A DNA stretch of 64,000 nt from Clostridiales bacterium. Lineage in GTDB: Bacteria > Bacillota > Clostridia > Saccharofermentanales > Saccharofermentanaceae. Made by a program: the position numbers and the translations under genes. The stretch's first letter is position 1. Each line of letters begins with the position of its first letter. The notes under the pieces are model-generated. The model saw nothing but the letters and a program-made list of their open reading frames with translations, had not been told where the DNA came from and ran no database searches. The stretch spans positions 62,001 through 126,000 of the forward strand of contig JAFZLF010000050.1 in the NCBI GenBank assembly GCA_017551625.1, read 5' to 3'. Shown piece by piece: positions 26,339 through 34,640 of this stretch.

Positions 26339-27416
26339 GACTCCTAATAGCCATAACGAGCTCCGAGCTAAGCCCGTACTCTCCTCATTTCACCGGAGAG
26401 GACGGGCTTTTGCCGTATCGTGCCTGATCCTGGGTCAGATGCTTCTTTGGATGATTTCCGGGTGCGCTGCGAAGGTTCCGAAGGAAACCATAACGGTACT
26501 CGCACTCGATACCTATGTCACGCTGACTGCAGAAGGAAACGAAGCCGGGAAGGCTGTAGCGGAGGGCGCAGCCTATCTTACGGAACTGGAGGGAAGACTC
26601 TCCCGGAAGAAAGATAAAAGTGAGATCGCACAGTTAAATGCCTCGACCAAAGAGACGCCGGTCCGCTTATCCGAGGAGACGTACGCGCTTCTTGAGGCCG
26701 TGTGTCTCTATGCAGAAAAGACAGAAGGACTCTTTGATCCGACGATCGCGCCGGTCATGGACCTCTGGGGATTTGGAGAAGATCCGCATGTGCCTTCTTC
26801 TTCCGACATCGAAGAGGCGGTACAGCGTGTCGACTACAGGCGGATCCATCTTCTTCCGGATGGCTGTGCCTATGTGGAGGAGGGGACCAGGGTCGATCTC
26901 GGAGGAGCAGCCAAAGGCGCGATCGGCATTCTGCTGATGGCGAAGATGAGAGAATCCTCTGTCACCAAGATCATCCTGGATCTCGGAGGCAATGTGTGTG
27001 CATGGGCGAAGAAAGAAGAGCTTACGATCGGTATAATATCCCCGGCCGATCCCACGAAACTCTGCTGTGCCTATTCCCTGGGGAAAGACGAAGAACAATC
27101 CGTGATCACCAGTGGCGCCTACGAGCGGTATTTCGAGGAAGCAGGCATCCGCTACGGTCACATCATGGACACAGCGACCGGATATCCGGCCGTCACTGAC
27201 CTTCTGTCAGCGACCGTTATCGGACGGGACGGAACAGTTGGAGATATCCTGTCAACGGCACTCTACGCATCCGGGAGTGAAAAGGCCCGAATACTTGCCG
27301 GAGAGCTTCATATCGATTGCATCTTGTGCGCGGATAATGGTACATTATGGGTATCTTCATCGCTTAAGGGGAAGGTCGATGCGCAGGAAGGATGGACAAT
27401 CGAATACTTCGGCTGA
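26316..27416 (+). CDS. apbE: FAD:protein FMN transferase (ApbE), lipoprotein
   Basis: ApbE covalently attaches FMN to threonines of extracytoplasmic flavoproteins such as RnfG or fumarate-reductase-like proteins. The family core is clear: TVLALDTYVTLTAEG, LSRKKDKSEIAQLN, GLFDPTIAPVMDLWGFG, RVDLGGAAKGAIG, KIILDLGGNVCAWAKK, GHIMDTATGYPAVTDLLSATVIG. A lipobox WMISGC shows it is a surface lipoprotein. The start is uncertain. The ATG at 26316 gives 366 residues with a long n-region and a weak GGAAGAAG site, and it places a terminator-like hairpin in the coding sequence. A later non-ATG start is possible. It overlaps the next gene by 38 bp. Confidence 0.9.
   Translation: MISVISTRTPNSHNELRAKPVLSSFHRRGRAFAVSCLILGQMLLWMISGCAAKVPKETITVLALDTYVTLTAEGNEAGKAVAEGAAYLTELEGRLSRKKDKSEIAQLNASTKETPVRLSEETYALLEAVCLYAEKTEGLFDPTIAPVMDLWGFGEDPHVPSSSDIEEAVQRVDYRRIHLLPDGCAYVEEGTRVDLGGAAKGAIGILLMAKMRESSVTKIILDLGGNVCAWAKKEELTIGIISPADPTKLCCAYSLGKDEEQSVITSGAYERYFEEAGIRYGHIMDTATGYPAVTDLLSATVIGRDGTVGDILSTALYASGSEKARILAGELHIDCILCADNGTLWVSSSLKGKVDAQEGWTIEYFG
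26371..26411 (+). terminator. Terminator-like hairpin at the transporter/apbE junction
   Basis: AGCCCGTACTCTCC (26371-26384) pairs with GGAGAGGACGGGCT (26395-26408), 13 of 14 positions, with a 10-nt loop and then four T. It lies 32 bp after the FtsX-like stop but inside the N-terminal coding part assigned to apbE. Confidence 0.5.
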
Positions 27417-27885
27417 AGGGCTCAGTGAGTCCTCGATAAAGGACGCACAGCCGCGACGTGATCTTCCGGCAAGACGGTTCCGTTTCTCATGGGGCGACGG
27501 CGTAGTCATCGGCGCAGTCATTGTCCTGTGCGGCCTGCTTCTTCTATCTTCATGGATCTACGGGAAAACGGTTCGGAGCAGGAGCCGTGTCGTCCGGATC
27601 ACGATGGACGGACAGGTGATCCTCGAGCGGGAAATGGCCGACTTTACCGAGCCGATGGAATACCGGATCACGTCCGCCGACGGAGAAATGGTGATATATC
27701 TTTCTTCCGAAAAAGTATATGTCAAAGAGAGCAGTTGTCCGGATAAGATCTGCATGCATACCGGAGAACTGACTAAAATCGGAGAAGGAGCCGTGTGTCT
27801 CCCGAACCGCGTCGTCGTTCAGATCATTTCCGGAAACGGAGAAACAGACGATCCGGATGCTAAAGTGGATGTGGTGGCCCGATGA
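27379..27885 (+). CDS. NusG domain II protein (EetA-like), membrane-anchored
   Basis: A 168-residue protein with a cytoplasmic N terminus, one transmembrane helix (about 38-56, VVIGAVIVLCGLLLLSSWIYG) and an extracytoplasmic NusG_II beta domain ending with the conserved SSCPDKICMHTGELTKIGEGAVCLPNRVVV block. This family is regularly next to Gx-transporter genes. In Listeria-type flavin-based electron transfer loci a protein of this kind is called EetA. The ATG at 27379 has GGGGAAGG upstream and lies within apbE. The gene joins the following one by an ATGA overlap. Confidence 0.85.
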   Translation: MRRKDGQSNTSAEGLSESSIKDAQPRRDLPARRFRFSWGDGVVIGAVIVLCGLLLLSSWIYGKTVRSRSRVVRITMDGQVILEREMADFTEPMEYRITSADGEMVIYLSSEKVYVKESSCPDKICMHTGELTKIGEGAVCLPNRVVVQIISGNGETDDPDAKVDVVAR

Positions 27886-28406
27886 GAAAGACGAGTATGG
27901 CATATGACATATCGAAGACGGCGATCCTTCTGGCGCTGGCGCTGGTCCTGAGCATCCTCGAGGCATGGCTCCTCCCGAGGGGGATCCTTCCGATCCCCGG
28001 CTTTAAACTGGGCCTGGCGAATATCGCGATCCTCGTGACGCTCTACAGTGTCGGGAGGAGAGAAGCGCTTCTGGTGGCGCTGCTCCGCTCTCTGCTGCTC
28101 CTGGCTTTCGGAGGAAATATCGTCGGATGTATCTTCTCTCTGATGGGAGGTCTTGCCGCATGGGGAACGATGTGCGTTCTCTCTGATATGCCGCATGTAT
28201 CGATCTTCGGTGTGAGTATAGGAGGCGCGGCCAGTCATGGGATCGGCCAGATCGTGGCGGCGCTTCTGGTGACGCGTACACTCTATGTAGTTGCCTATCT
28301 TCCGTATCTGGTGCTGGCCGGATCGTGTGCCGGCGCCCTGATCGCATATCTTACGATTCCCGTGGTAAAAGCACTCGACCACATCGGAAATGAAATGATA
28401 CAATGA
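27882..28406 (+). CDS. Gx transporter family membrane protein (EetB-like)
   Basis: A 174-residue protein with five or six hydrophobic segments. KTAILLALALVLSILEAWLLP, GFKLGLANIAILVTLY and LLLLAFGGNIVGCIFSLMGG are typical of the family long labelled heptaprenyl diphosphate synthase component I and now Gx transporter (PF07456), an ECF-S-like fold. In flavin-based extracellular electron transfer loci this member is EetB. Its coupling to the NusG_II gene and proximity to apbE support a role in flavin or quinone-linked electron transfer at the membrane, but a menaquinone or prenyl role cannot be excluded. Confidence 0.83.
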   Translation: MRKTSMAYDISKTAILLALALVLSILEAWLLPRGILPIPGFKLGLANIAILVTLYSVGRREALLVALLRSLLLLAFGGNIVGCIFSLMGGLAAWGTMCVLSDMPHVSIFGVSIGGAASHGIGQIVAALLVTRTLYVVAYLPYLVLAGSCAGALIAYLTIPVVKALDHIGNEMIQ

Positions 28407-28439
28407 AAGCAGAATACGAGGGGAAAGCGGGTAGGAAAT

Positions 28440-29294
28440 ATGAGAAAGAGTGAGAGTCCCTTCTGGCCACAAAAGAGTATACTGCATCCGGCACCGCCGA
28501 AGGTGCCCTATGAGCCGGTGCGCCGTGTGCGCATGTCGCTTATGCGGGAGGAACAGCGGGAGCTCGACCGGGTCGCTGCAAAGGAGTACCACGTACCGAT
28601 CGCGGTCCTTATGGAGCATGCCGGACTGGCTGTGGCTGACGCGTGTGTTTCCGTGGCCAAGGCCGTAACGACACCTATCCATATCTTTGCCGGTAAAGGC
28701 ATGAATGGCGGCGATTCCTATGTGGCAGCGAGGATCCTCCATTCACGTGGATATAAAGTAACGATCTGGGACTGCTTCCCCGGGACGGAGCATTCTCCTA
28801 TAGTTAAGAATAACCGTGAAGCCGCAGAGTGCTTCGGTATCAAGATCCGCCCGGCATCAGAATTTGATCCGGGGGTATGGCAGGCCGGTATCTCTCGCAT
28901 GATCTACGAACAAGAGCCGGGGATGCCGTGTGTCCTCGTGGATGGCATCATCGGAACGGGATATGATTTTACCCGGCCGCTCCCGCCGAATCTTACCGAG
29001 ATCACGGCGAAAATCGAGGAAGGTCACATCCGCGGTGCCCGCGTTATCTCGATCGATATTCCTACCGGAGTGGACTGTGATACCGGCGAGGTCGATCCTG
29101 GTGCGATCAGCGCAGATCTGACGCTTTCGTTCATTCTTCCGAAGAAGGGCATCACGATCCTGCCGGGCAAGCAGAAGGCCGGCGCGGTGAGAGTGCCGAC
29201 GATCGGACTTCCCATCAACTTCGCGGACATCGTCCTCGGTCCTGTTCCGGAGCCGCCTTGCGAGGAGTCTTCTGACGAAGAGACTACGAAATGA
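28440..29294 (+). CDS. nnrE: NAD(P)H-hydrate epimerase (YjeF N-terminal domain)
   Basis: A 284-residue protein with the YjeF_N motifs MREEQRELDRVAAKEY, MEHAGLAVADA, HIFAGKGMNGGDSYVAARIL, LVDGIIGTGYD and SIDIPTGVDCDTGEVDPGAISADLTLSFILPKKG. It repairs damaged nicotinamide cofactors by epimerising NAD(P)HX. Most Clostridia fuse this to an ADP-dependent dehydratase domain; here only the epimerase is present, with an unusual N-terminal extension of about 35 residues and a Pro/Glu-rich C-terminal tail. Ribosome site GGGTAGGAAAT. The dehydratase must be elsewhere. Confidence 0.85.
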   Translation: MRKSESPFWPQKSILHPAPPKVPYEPVRRVRMSLMREEQRELDRVAAKEYHVPIAVLMEHAGLAVADACVSVAKAVTTPIHIFAGKGMNGGDSYVAARILHSRGYKVTIWDCFPGTEHSPIVKNNREAAECFGIKIRPASEFDPGVWQAGISRMIYEQEPGMPCVLVDGIIGTGYDFTRPLPPNLTEITAKIEEGHIRGARVISIDIPTGVDCDTGEVDPGAISADLTLSFILPKKGITILPGKQKAGAVRVPTIGLPINFADIVLGPVPEPPCEESSDEETTK

Positions 29295-29356
29295 CGAAAA
29301 ATCGAGAGGAAAAGTTCAGAAGAATGGTTGGAATAAGGGAAAATTTCCGATAATTC

Positions 29357-29385
29357 TTGACAACGTATTTTGTATAGAGTATAAA
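29357..29385 (+). promoter_or_regulatory. Sigma-A promoter of purA
   Basis: TTGACA at 29357-29362 and TATAAA at 29380-29385 with a 17-bp spacer, followed by a leader of about 85 nt. Confidence 0.75.
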
Positions 29386-29399
29386 GTGTGCGGTATTGA

Positions 29400-29435
29400 C
29401 AATGGTGTCTTGATGGAGTATTCGGGACACCATTG
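29400..29435 (+). promoter_or_regulatory. Leader hairpin before purA
   Basis: CAATGGTGTC (29400-29409) and GACACCATTG (29426-29435) form a perfect 10-bp stem with a 16-nt loop, followed by CTTTT. It could be a weak attenuator, a protein-binding operator or an mRNA stabiliser in the purA leader. Confidence 0.5.
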
Positions 29436-29477
29436 CTTTTGGAGAAAAAGCAAGAGAATAAACGGGAGGCATACACT

Positions 29478-30755
29478 ATGGGAAATTGCGCGATCGTGGG
29501 TATTAACTGGGGCGATGAAGGCAAGGGCCGCATGGTCGATCTGCTTACGGAAGACTACGATGTGGTTGTCCGTTTTCAGGGCGGCGGCAATGCCGGACAC
29601 ACAGTAATCAACGAGAAGGGCAAGTTTGCACTCCATCTCCTGCCGTCAGGCATCTTCCGTGACGGTGTGGTGAATATACTCGGTAACGGTGTCGCACTTG
29701 ACCCGGAGAATCTCGTTAAGGAGATGAACGATGTGAAGGCTCAGGGCGTGAGCCTGACACCGGAGAACCTCAAGATCTCCGACCGTGCGTCACTCCTTCT
29801 GCCGTGGCACAGAGAACTCGACGAACTGGAAGAACAGCGTCTGGCCGATAAGAAGTTCGGTTCGACCAAGCAGGGCATCGCGCCTTTCTATTCGGACAAG
29901 TACCAGAAGAAGACGATCCTCGCCGGAGAACTCTTCTATCGTGAACATCTCCTCTCCCATCTCCGGGATCTCATGGAGTGGAAGAACCTCACATTGACGA
30001 AGGTGTATGGCGCCAGACCTTACACGATGGAGATGCTCGAGGCCTGGCTGGATGATGCCTGTGAGAAAATCAAGCCGCATGTCTGTGATACAGGCGCATG
30101 GCTTTCGAAGGCATCGGCCGAAGGAAAGTCTATCCTGTTCGAGGCGCAGCTCGGATCTCTCCGTGACCTAGATTATGGTATTCATCCCTATACCACATCT
30201 TCCAATACGATGGCGGCCTATGCGCCGATCGGCTCCGGGTTCCCGGGTGCGAAGATCGATTCGGTCGTCGGAGTCGTAAAGGCGTACTCCACCTGTGTAG
30301 GTGAAGGACCGTTCGTATGCGAGATGTTCGGTGACGAAGCAGAAGAACTCCGTAAGGCCGGCTTCGAATATGGCGCCAAGACCGGCAGACCGCGCCGTGT
30401 AGGACCGCTGGATGTCGTAGCGACACGCTATGGTGTAGAAGTGCAGGCGGCGACGGAGATCGCGCTGACGAAGCTCGATGTCCTCAGTTACATGGACAAG
30501 ATCCCGGTATGTACACAGTATGAACTGGATGGCGAGAAGATCGACCGTTTCCCGTTCCCGGTCGCGCTCGATGCCTGCAAACCGGTCATCAAGTATGTCG
30601 ACGGATGGAAGACGGACATCAGTGGCGCACGCGCATGGGACGACCTTCCGAAGGCAGCACAGGAGTATGTCCTTGCTGTTGAGAAGGCCATCGGATGCCC
30701 GATCACGTATGTGTCGGTAGGCGCAGAAAGAGAAAGTATCATCATCAGAAAATAA
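29478..30755 (+). CDS. purA: Adenylosuccinate synthetase
   Basis: PurA makes adenylosuccinate from IMP, aspartate and GTP, the first committed step to AMP. The 425-residue length is standard. Motifs seen are the N-terminal GTP/IMP loop GINWGDEGKGRMVD, with Asn-Trp in place of the more usual GxQW, then FQGGGNAGHTV, ILGNGVALDP, the FEAQLGSLRDLDYG block and TGRPRRVGPLDVVATRYG. The start at 29478 follows GGGAGG; the longer in-frame reading has none. It is transcribed from its own promoter and ends in a hairpin terminator. Confidence 0.96.
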   Translation: MGNCAIVGINWGDEGKGRMVDLLTEDYDVVVRFQGGGNAGHTVINEKGKFALHLLPSGIFRDGVVNILGNGVALDPENLVKEMNDVKAQGVSLTPENLKISDRASLLLPWHRELDELEEQRLADKKFGSTKQGIAPFYSDKYQKKTILAGELFYREHLLSHLRDLMEWKNLTLTKVYGARPYTMEMLEAWLDDACEKIKPHVCDTGAWLSKASAEGKSILFEAQLGSLRDLDYGIHPYTTSSNTMAAYAPIGSGFPGAKIDSVVGVVKAYSTCVGEGPFVCEMFGDEAEELRKAGFEYGAKTGRPRRVGPLDVVATRYGVEVQAATEIALTKLDVLSYMDKIPVCTQYELDGEKIDRFPFPVALDACKPVIKYVDGWKTDISGARAWDDLPKAAQEYVLAVEKAIGCPITYVSVGAERESIIIRK

Positions 30756-30759
30756 ATAG

Positions 30760-30785
30760 CAGGCGCGAGTCATCGCGCCTGTTTC
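30760..30785 (+). terminator. Hairpin terminator between purA and glmS
   Basis: CAGGCGCG-agtcat-CGCGCCTG, a perfect 8-bp stem (30760-30781), followed by TTTC. The T run is short, so read-through into glmS is possible. Confidence 0.6.
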
Positions 30786-30803
30786 AATTGAGGAGACAGT
30801 AGT

Positions 30804-32630
30804 ATGTGTGGAATCGTCGGATATACAGGAACACAGCAGGCAGCGCCGATCCTTCTGGACGGTCTTAAGAAACTGGAGTACAGAGGCTATGACTCGGCCG
30901 GCGTGGCGGTCCTCAATGAGGGTGTCATCAAGGTTGATAAGGTCAGCGGACGTATCGCGAATCTCTGCGAACTGACTGAAGATGGCAAGAACTGCCCCGG
31001 TCTGGTCGGTATCGGACATACCCGCTGGGCGACACACGGTGCCCCGACAGACACCAACGCCCACCCGCACTTAAGTAATGACGGCCGTTTCGCTATCGTG
31101 CATAACGGCATTATCGAGAACTATATCAGCCTTCGTGAGGAACTGATCAGTAAGGGGTATCACTTCGACAGCGAGACAGATACAGAGGTCGTGGTGCACC
31201 TTCTGGAGATGTACTATAAGGGTGATCTCCGACGCGCTGTCATCAAGACCTCATCCCGACTTTCCGGATCCTACGCGCTCGGAGTCATCTGCACCGAAAA
31301 GCCCGACACGATCGTCGTAGCCCGTGAAGCAAGTCCTCTGATCCTCGGCGTCGGCGCCGGTGAGAATTTCTTCGCTTCCGATGTCACGGCGCTAGTGGCC
31401 AACACAAGAAATGCCATCTATCTTGACGACGGTGAATTTGCCGAGCTCACGCCGGAGGGCGTGAATGTTTTCGACGCGGCAGGACAGACAGTGAACAAGA
31501 AGATCGCCCGTATCACATGGGATATCGAAGCCGCAGAAAAAGGCGGTTACGAGCACTTCATGCTCAAGGAGATCATCGAGCAGCCGAGAGCGGTCAAGGC
31601 AACCGTCGCGCCGCGTATCAAGGACGGCAAGATCGTGCTCGACGAGATCGAATGGTCGAAGGAATACCTCGAGTCCATCAACAAGATCGTGATCACGGCC
31701 TGCGGATCAGCTTACTATGCCGGTTGTGCAGCGAAATACACACTCGAGAAACTCTGCCGTATCCCGGTCACATGTGAGCTTGCCAGTGAACTGCGTTACA
31801 GCGATCCTCTGATCGACGAGCACACGCTTCTCATCGTGCTCTCGCAGTCCGGAGAGACGGCGGATACAATCGCTGCCATGAAGGAGTGTAAGTCCCGTGG
31901 CGCCAGAACACTGGCGATCGTAAATGTCGTCGGAAGCACGATCGCCAAGCTCGCAGATGATACCCTCTACACATGGGCCGGACCGGAGATCGCCGTGGCA
32001 ACTACGAAGGGCTATACGACACAGGTTTCCGTACTTTATCTGGTTGCCGTTTATATCGGCAAAACACTCGGCCTCATCGAAGATGCCGATTACTATCACC
32101 ATCTCTCTACGCTTCTCATGCTTCCGAAGCGTGTGCAGGAAGCACTCGATATGAACCCGAAGATCCCGAAGATGGCAAAGAAATACCACGCCACAAGGTC
32201 GATGTTCTTTATCGGAAGAAATACAGACTATGCCATCGCACTCGAGGGCGCACTGAAGATGAAGGAGATTTCTTACATCCATGCCGAGTCCTATGCCGCC
32301 GGCGAACTCAAGCACGGCACCATCGCGCTGATCGAGGAGCATCAGCCGGTCATCGCGCTCTGCTGCAATGCTTCCATTATGGAGAAGACACTGAGCAATA
32401 TCGTTGAGGTCAAGGCCCGCGGTGCCGAGGTCCTGGCAGTGGCTTTCAAGGGGAATCAGGAGATCCTCTCTCAGGCGGATGATGTTATCTTCATCCCGAA
32501 GATCGACACGCTGTTCTCTGCAGTCGTTGAGATCGTGCCGATGCAGATGCTCGCTTACTATGTCGCAAAAGAAAACGGATGCGATATCGATAAACCGAAG
32601 AACCTCGCTAAATCGGTAACAGTGGAATAA
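30804..32630 (+). CDS. glmS: Glutamine--fructose-6-phosphate aminotransferase (isomerizing)
   Basis: GlmS makes glucosamine-6-phosphate, the entry point to peptidoglycan and teichoic acid precursors. The 608-residue length is standard. The protein begins MCGIVGYTG (Cys2 is the glutaminase nucleophile after Met removal), with HTRWATHG and HNGIIEN in the glutaminase half, two SIS domains (ACGSAYYAG and LSQSGETADTI), and the C terminus DKPKNLAKSVTVE. The 48-nt gap from purA is far too short for a glmS ribozyme, so that regulation is absent. Confidence 0.97.
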   Translation: MCGIVGYTGTQQAAPILLDGLKKLEYRGYDSAGVAVLNEGVIKVDKVSGRIANLCELTEDGKNCPGLVGIGHTRWATHGAPTDTNAHPHLSNDGRFAIVHNGIIENYISLREELISKGYHFDSETDTEVVVHLLEMYYKGDLRRAVIKTSSRLSGSYALGVICTEKPDTIVVAREASPLILGVGAGENFFASDVTALVANTRNAIYLDDGEFAELTPEGVNVFDAAGQTVNKKIARITWDIEAAEKGGYEHFMLKEIIEQPRAVKATVAPRIKDGKIVLDEIEWSKEYLESINKIVITACGSAYYAGCAAKYTLEKLCRIPVTCELASELRYSDPLIDEHTLLIVLSQSGETADTIAAMKECKSRGARTLAIVNVVGSTIAKLADDTLYTWAGPEIAVATTKGYTTQVSVLYLVAVYIGKTLGLIEDADYYHHLSTLLMLPKRVQEALDMNPKIPKMAKKYHATRSMFFIGRNTDYAIALEGALKMKEISYIHAESYAAGELKHGTIALIEEHQPVIALCCNASIMEKTLSNIVEVKARGAEVLAVAFKGNQEILSQADDVIFIPKIDTLFSAVVEIVPMQMLAYYVAKENGCDIDKPKNLAKSVTVE

Positions 32631-32641
32631 GTAAGAAAAAA

Positions 32642-32667
32642 GGCCGCCTCGTTTGAGACGGTCTTTT
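32642..32667. terminator. Terminator between glmS and tRNA-Ala, possibly bidirectional
   Basis: GGCCGCCTC-gttt-GAGACGGTC stem (one mismatch, one wobble), flanked by an A run upstream and a T run downstream. It would work for glmS and, read on the other strand, for the tRNA. Confidence 0.65.
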
Positions 32668-32743
32668 TGGTGGAGCATAGGGGACTTGAACCCCTGACCC
32701 CCACACTGCCAGTGTGATGCGCTCCCAACTGCGCTAATGCCCC
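32668..32743 (-). tRNA. tRNA-Ala (anticodon GGC)
   Basis: Read on the minus strand, all arms fold: acceptor GGGGCAT with ATGCTCC (one G-U), D arm GCGC-AGTTGGGA-GCGC, anticodon arm with loop CTGGCAG giving anticodon GGC, and T arm AGGGG-TTCAAGT-CCCCT. Discriminator A and an encoded CCA end at 32668. It reads GCC and, by wobble, GCU alanine codons. Confidence 0.93.
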
Positions 32744-32768
32744 GGATGGTCTTTCAAAGACAAGAGAA

Positions 32769-32797
32769 ATTTTATTATGAAAAAGCGCTGTTGTCAA
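32769..32797 (-). promoter_or_regulatory. Promoter of tRNA-Ala
   Basis: On the minus strand, TTGACA (complement of 32792-32797) and TAAAAT (complement of 32769-32774) are separated by 17 bp, about 25 bp upstream of the mature tRNA. Confidence 0.75.
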
Positions 32798-32806
32798 TTC
32801 CTCGAC

Positions 32807-32866
32807 AAGAAATCCTGAAGGAGGTTCCGCAGGTCGTAGGCCGAGGACCGGCGATGGGGATTTCTT
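32807..32866 (+). other. Hairpin in the gap before the lipoprotein gene
   Basis: AAGAAATCC (32807-32815) pairs with GGATTTCTT (32858-32866), with an inner GGTC/GACC pairing. It lies between the divergent tRNA promoter and a possible plus-strand promoter (TTGAAA at 32901-32906, TAAACT at 32924-32929). Function unclear. Confidence 0.3.
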
Positions 32867-32985
32867 TCGAACTGCGCGTATAAGTAAGGAGTCACTTTTG
32901 TTGAAAGCAGTAAAAGATTGTTGTAAACTTACTTCGTGGTCCCATCTCGGAGGCTGCAACGTAGAGAACCTGACAGGAGGCGCAT

Positions 32986-34452
32986 ATGAAGGCAGGGAAG
33001 ATCTTGGCGATTATCATGGCCGCATCGATGACGATGTCTCTCTGCGCCTGTAAGAAAAAGACCGGTAAAGAGACCGAGGAGACGACACACGAGTCTTCGA
33101 CGAAGACGACGACTTCCACAACTCAGACTGAGACGGATCCCTCGGAGAGCGTGACAGAACCGACGGAGGAACCGACTGTTCCTTCCGATGTAAGGGATGA
33201 ATCTGACGACGCGCTGATCATCTACGGCTATGAGAAGGATTTTGGCAAGAAAATCGAGGAATATCTCCCGGATGTGGTGTATGAATACGTGTATGTAGAG
33301 CAGGATGTATATTTTGCGACGCTGAGCGAAGCACTGCAGAGCGAAGAAAAACGGCCGGATCTGTTTATGATGGATGCGACCCACCTCGGCGACTGGGCCG
33401 AGTCGGAGAGAACACTGGCCTTAGAACAGTTGGGCATCACGAGATCTGATCTGTATGACCAGTTCGAATATACATATGAGATGGCTGTCGATCAGGACCA
33501 TGCGGTAAAAGCGCTGGCCTTTGAGATCGCACCTTCTGTGATCATCTATAATCGGGCGCTCGCCGCACAGACACTCGGCGTATACGATCCGGCCGATGTT
33601 GCGGAGAAGCTCTCAGACTGGCAGTCTATCCTGGATCGTGCCCATGAAGTGAATATCAACTCGGAGGGAGCCGTGAAGCTCCTTTCGGACCGGCAGCAGC
33701 TGCACGATGTTTTCTGGGCAGGTCACTCCGATGCATGGATACAGGATGGGAAAGTCGTGGCCGGCAGTGATTTTGACCAGTATATCCTTCTTCAGGAATC
33801 CCTGTTTGCCGAGTCTCTGACCGGGGAAAAAGCACCGTTTAGCAGAGAATGGAGAAGCGATATCAACACGGATATGACGGTGATGTTCTTCGGTTCGCTC
33901 CAGACTGCGGCAGACGTGATCGGATATGTTCCCGGACATGAGGAGAAGCAGGACCCGGATGAGAGCTCGGCTGGGTCGTCGACCGGCAATACGGATCCGA
34001 CAGGTGAAACTACTGAAGAACCGGAGATCACGGGATGGAGCATCGTTCCCGCTCCTTCTGCGACGTACGATGGAGGCACCTGGCTGATGGTATCTTCTTC
34101 CAGTGATAAGAAAGCGACAGCGGCACACGTACTTCGCGCTCTGACGATTGATAAGGACACACTGACCGGTATGGCTGTCGATGGCCGGTTCGTGAACAGC
34201 AGAAGCATCATGAGAAGATGCGCCGATGATCCGAATTTCATCAGCGATTTCTTCTGTGGACAGAATCCGTATGCGATCCTGGTGCCGGAAGCGGAAAAGA
34301 TCCGGATCCCTTCCGATCCGCAGACAGAACGCTACGCCGATTCGGAGATCAAGCGTCTCCTCGATGCCTATCTGGCCGGTGACATACAGACTCCCGAAGA
34401 GGTAAGAGAGCAGTTTATCATCGGAATGGAAGAACTCCTCGGACTGTCCTGA
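32986..34452 (+). CDS. Extracellular solute-binding lipoprotein
   Basis: A 488-residue protein with signal peptide and lipobox MSLCAC, a Thr/Ser/Glu-rich linker (about 25-75, TTTSTTQTETDPSE) that probably spans the cell wall, then a solute-binding-like domain (LIIYGYEKDFGKKIEEYLPDVVYEYVYVEQ, KRPDLFMMDATHLGDW, FEIAPSVIIYNRALAAQTLG). A second low-complexity Ser/Thr/Glu insertion occurs near residues 320-345. No transporter gene is adjacent; the gene is flanked by a tRNA and a terminator, so it is monocistronic. The nearby cellobiose and cellodextrin phosphorylases suggest, but do not prove, a role in oligosaccharide capture. Confidence 0.75.
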   Translation: MKAGKILAIIMAASMTMSLCACKKKTGKETEETTHESSTKTTTSTTQTETDPSESVTEPTEEPTVPSDVRDESDDALIIYGYEKDFGKKIEEYLPDVVYEYVYVEQDVYFATLSEALQSEEKRPDLFMMDATHLGDWAESERTLALEQLGITRSDLYDQFEYTYEMAVDQDHAVKALAFEIAPSVIIYNRALAAQTLGVYDPADVAEKLSDWQSILDRAHEVNINSEGAVKLLSDRQQLHDVFWAGHSDAWIQDGKVVAGSDFDQYILLQESLFAESLTGEKAPFSREWRSDINTDMTVMFFGSLQTAADVIGYVPGHEEKQDPDESSAGSSTGNTDPTGETTEEPEITGWSIVPAPSATYDGGTWLMVSSSSDKKATAAHVLRALTIDKDTLTGMAVDGRFVNSRSIMRRCADDPNFISDFFCGQNPYAILVPEAEKIRIPSDPQTERYADSEIKRLLDAYLAGDIQTPEEVREQFIIGMEELLGLS

Positions 34453-34517
34453 TACTTTTTTCCTCATTTGACCGGAAAATGCGAAACCGTTTTCGAGTTC
34501 GTATTCATTAGACTTTT

Positions 34518-34550
34518 GCCGTTTTGACTTGAAAAACGGCGTTTTTTCTT
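34518..34550 (+). terminator. Terminator of the solute-binding lipoprotein gene
   Basis: GCCGTTTT (34518-34525) with AAAACGGC (34533-34540), then G and six T residues. Confidence 0.75.
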
Positions 34551-34572
34551 GCGCGAAAGCCAGCACGAAACG

Positions 34573-34601
34573 TTCCGCTTTGCTTTTTTTTATTGTATGA
34601 T
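34573..34601 (+). promoter_or_regulatory. Probable promoter of cellobiose phosphorylase
   Basis: TATGAT at 34596-34601 with TTCCGC at 34573-34578, 17-bp spacer, preceded by T-rich DNA. The -10 is good, the -35 weak, which may mean activation by a regulator. Confidence 0.45.
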
Positions 34602-34640
34602 ATATGTACCTGAAATTTCCAAATCAAGGAGGCACATATC

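Noticed and set aside
30756-30803. Possible glmS ribozyme upstream of glmS
   Set aside because: Only 48 nt separate purA and glmS and they hold a simple terminator hairpin; the ribozyme needs well over 100 nt.
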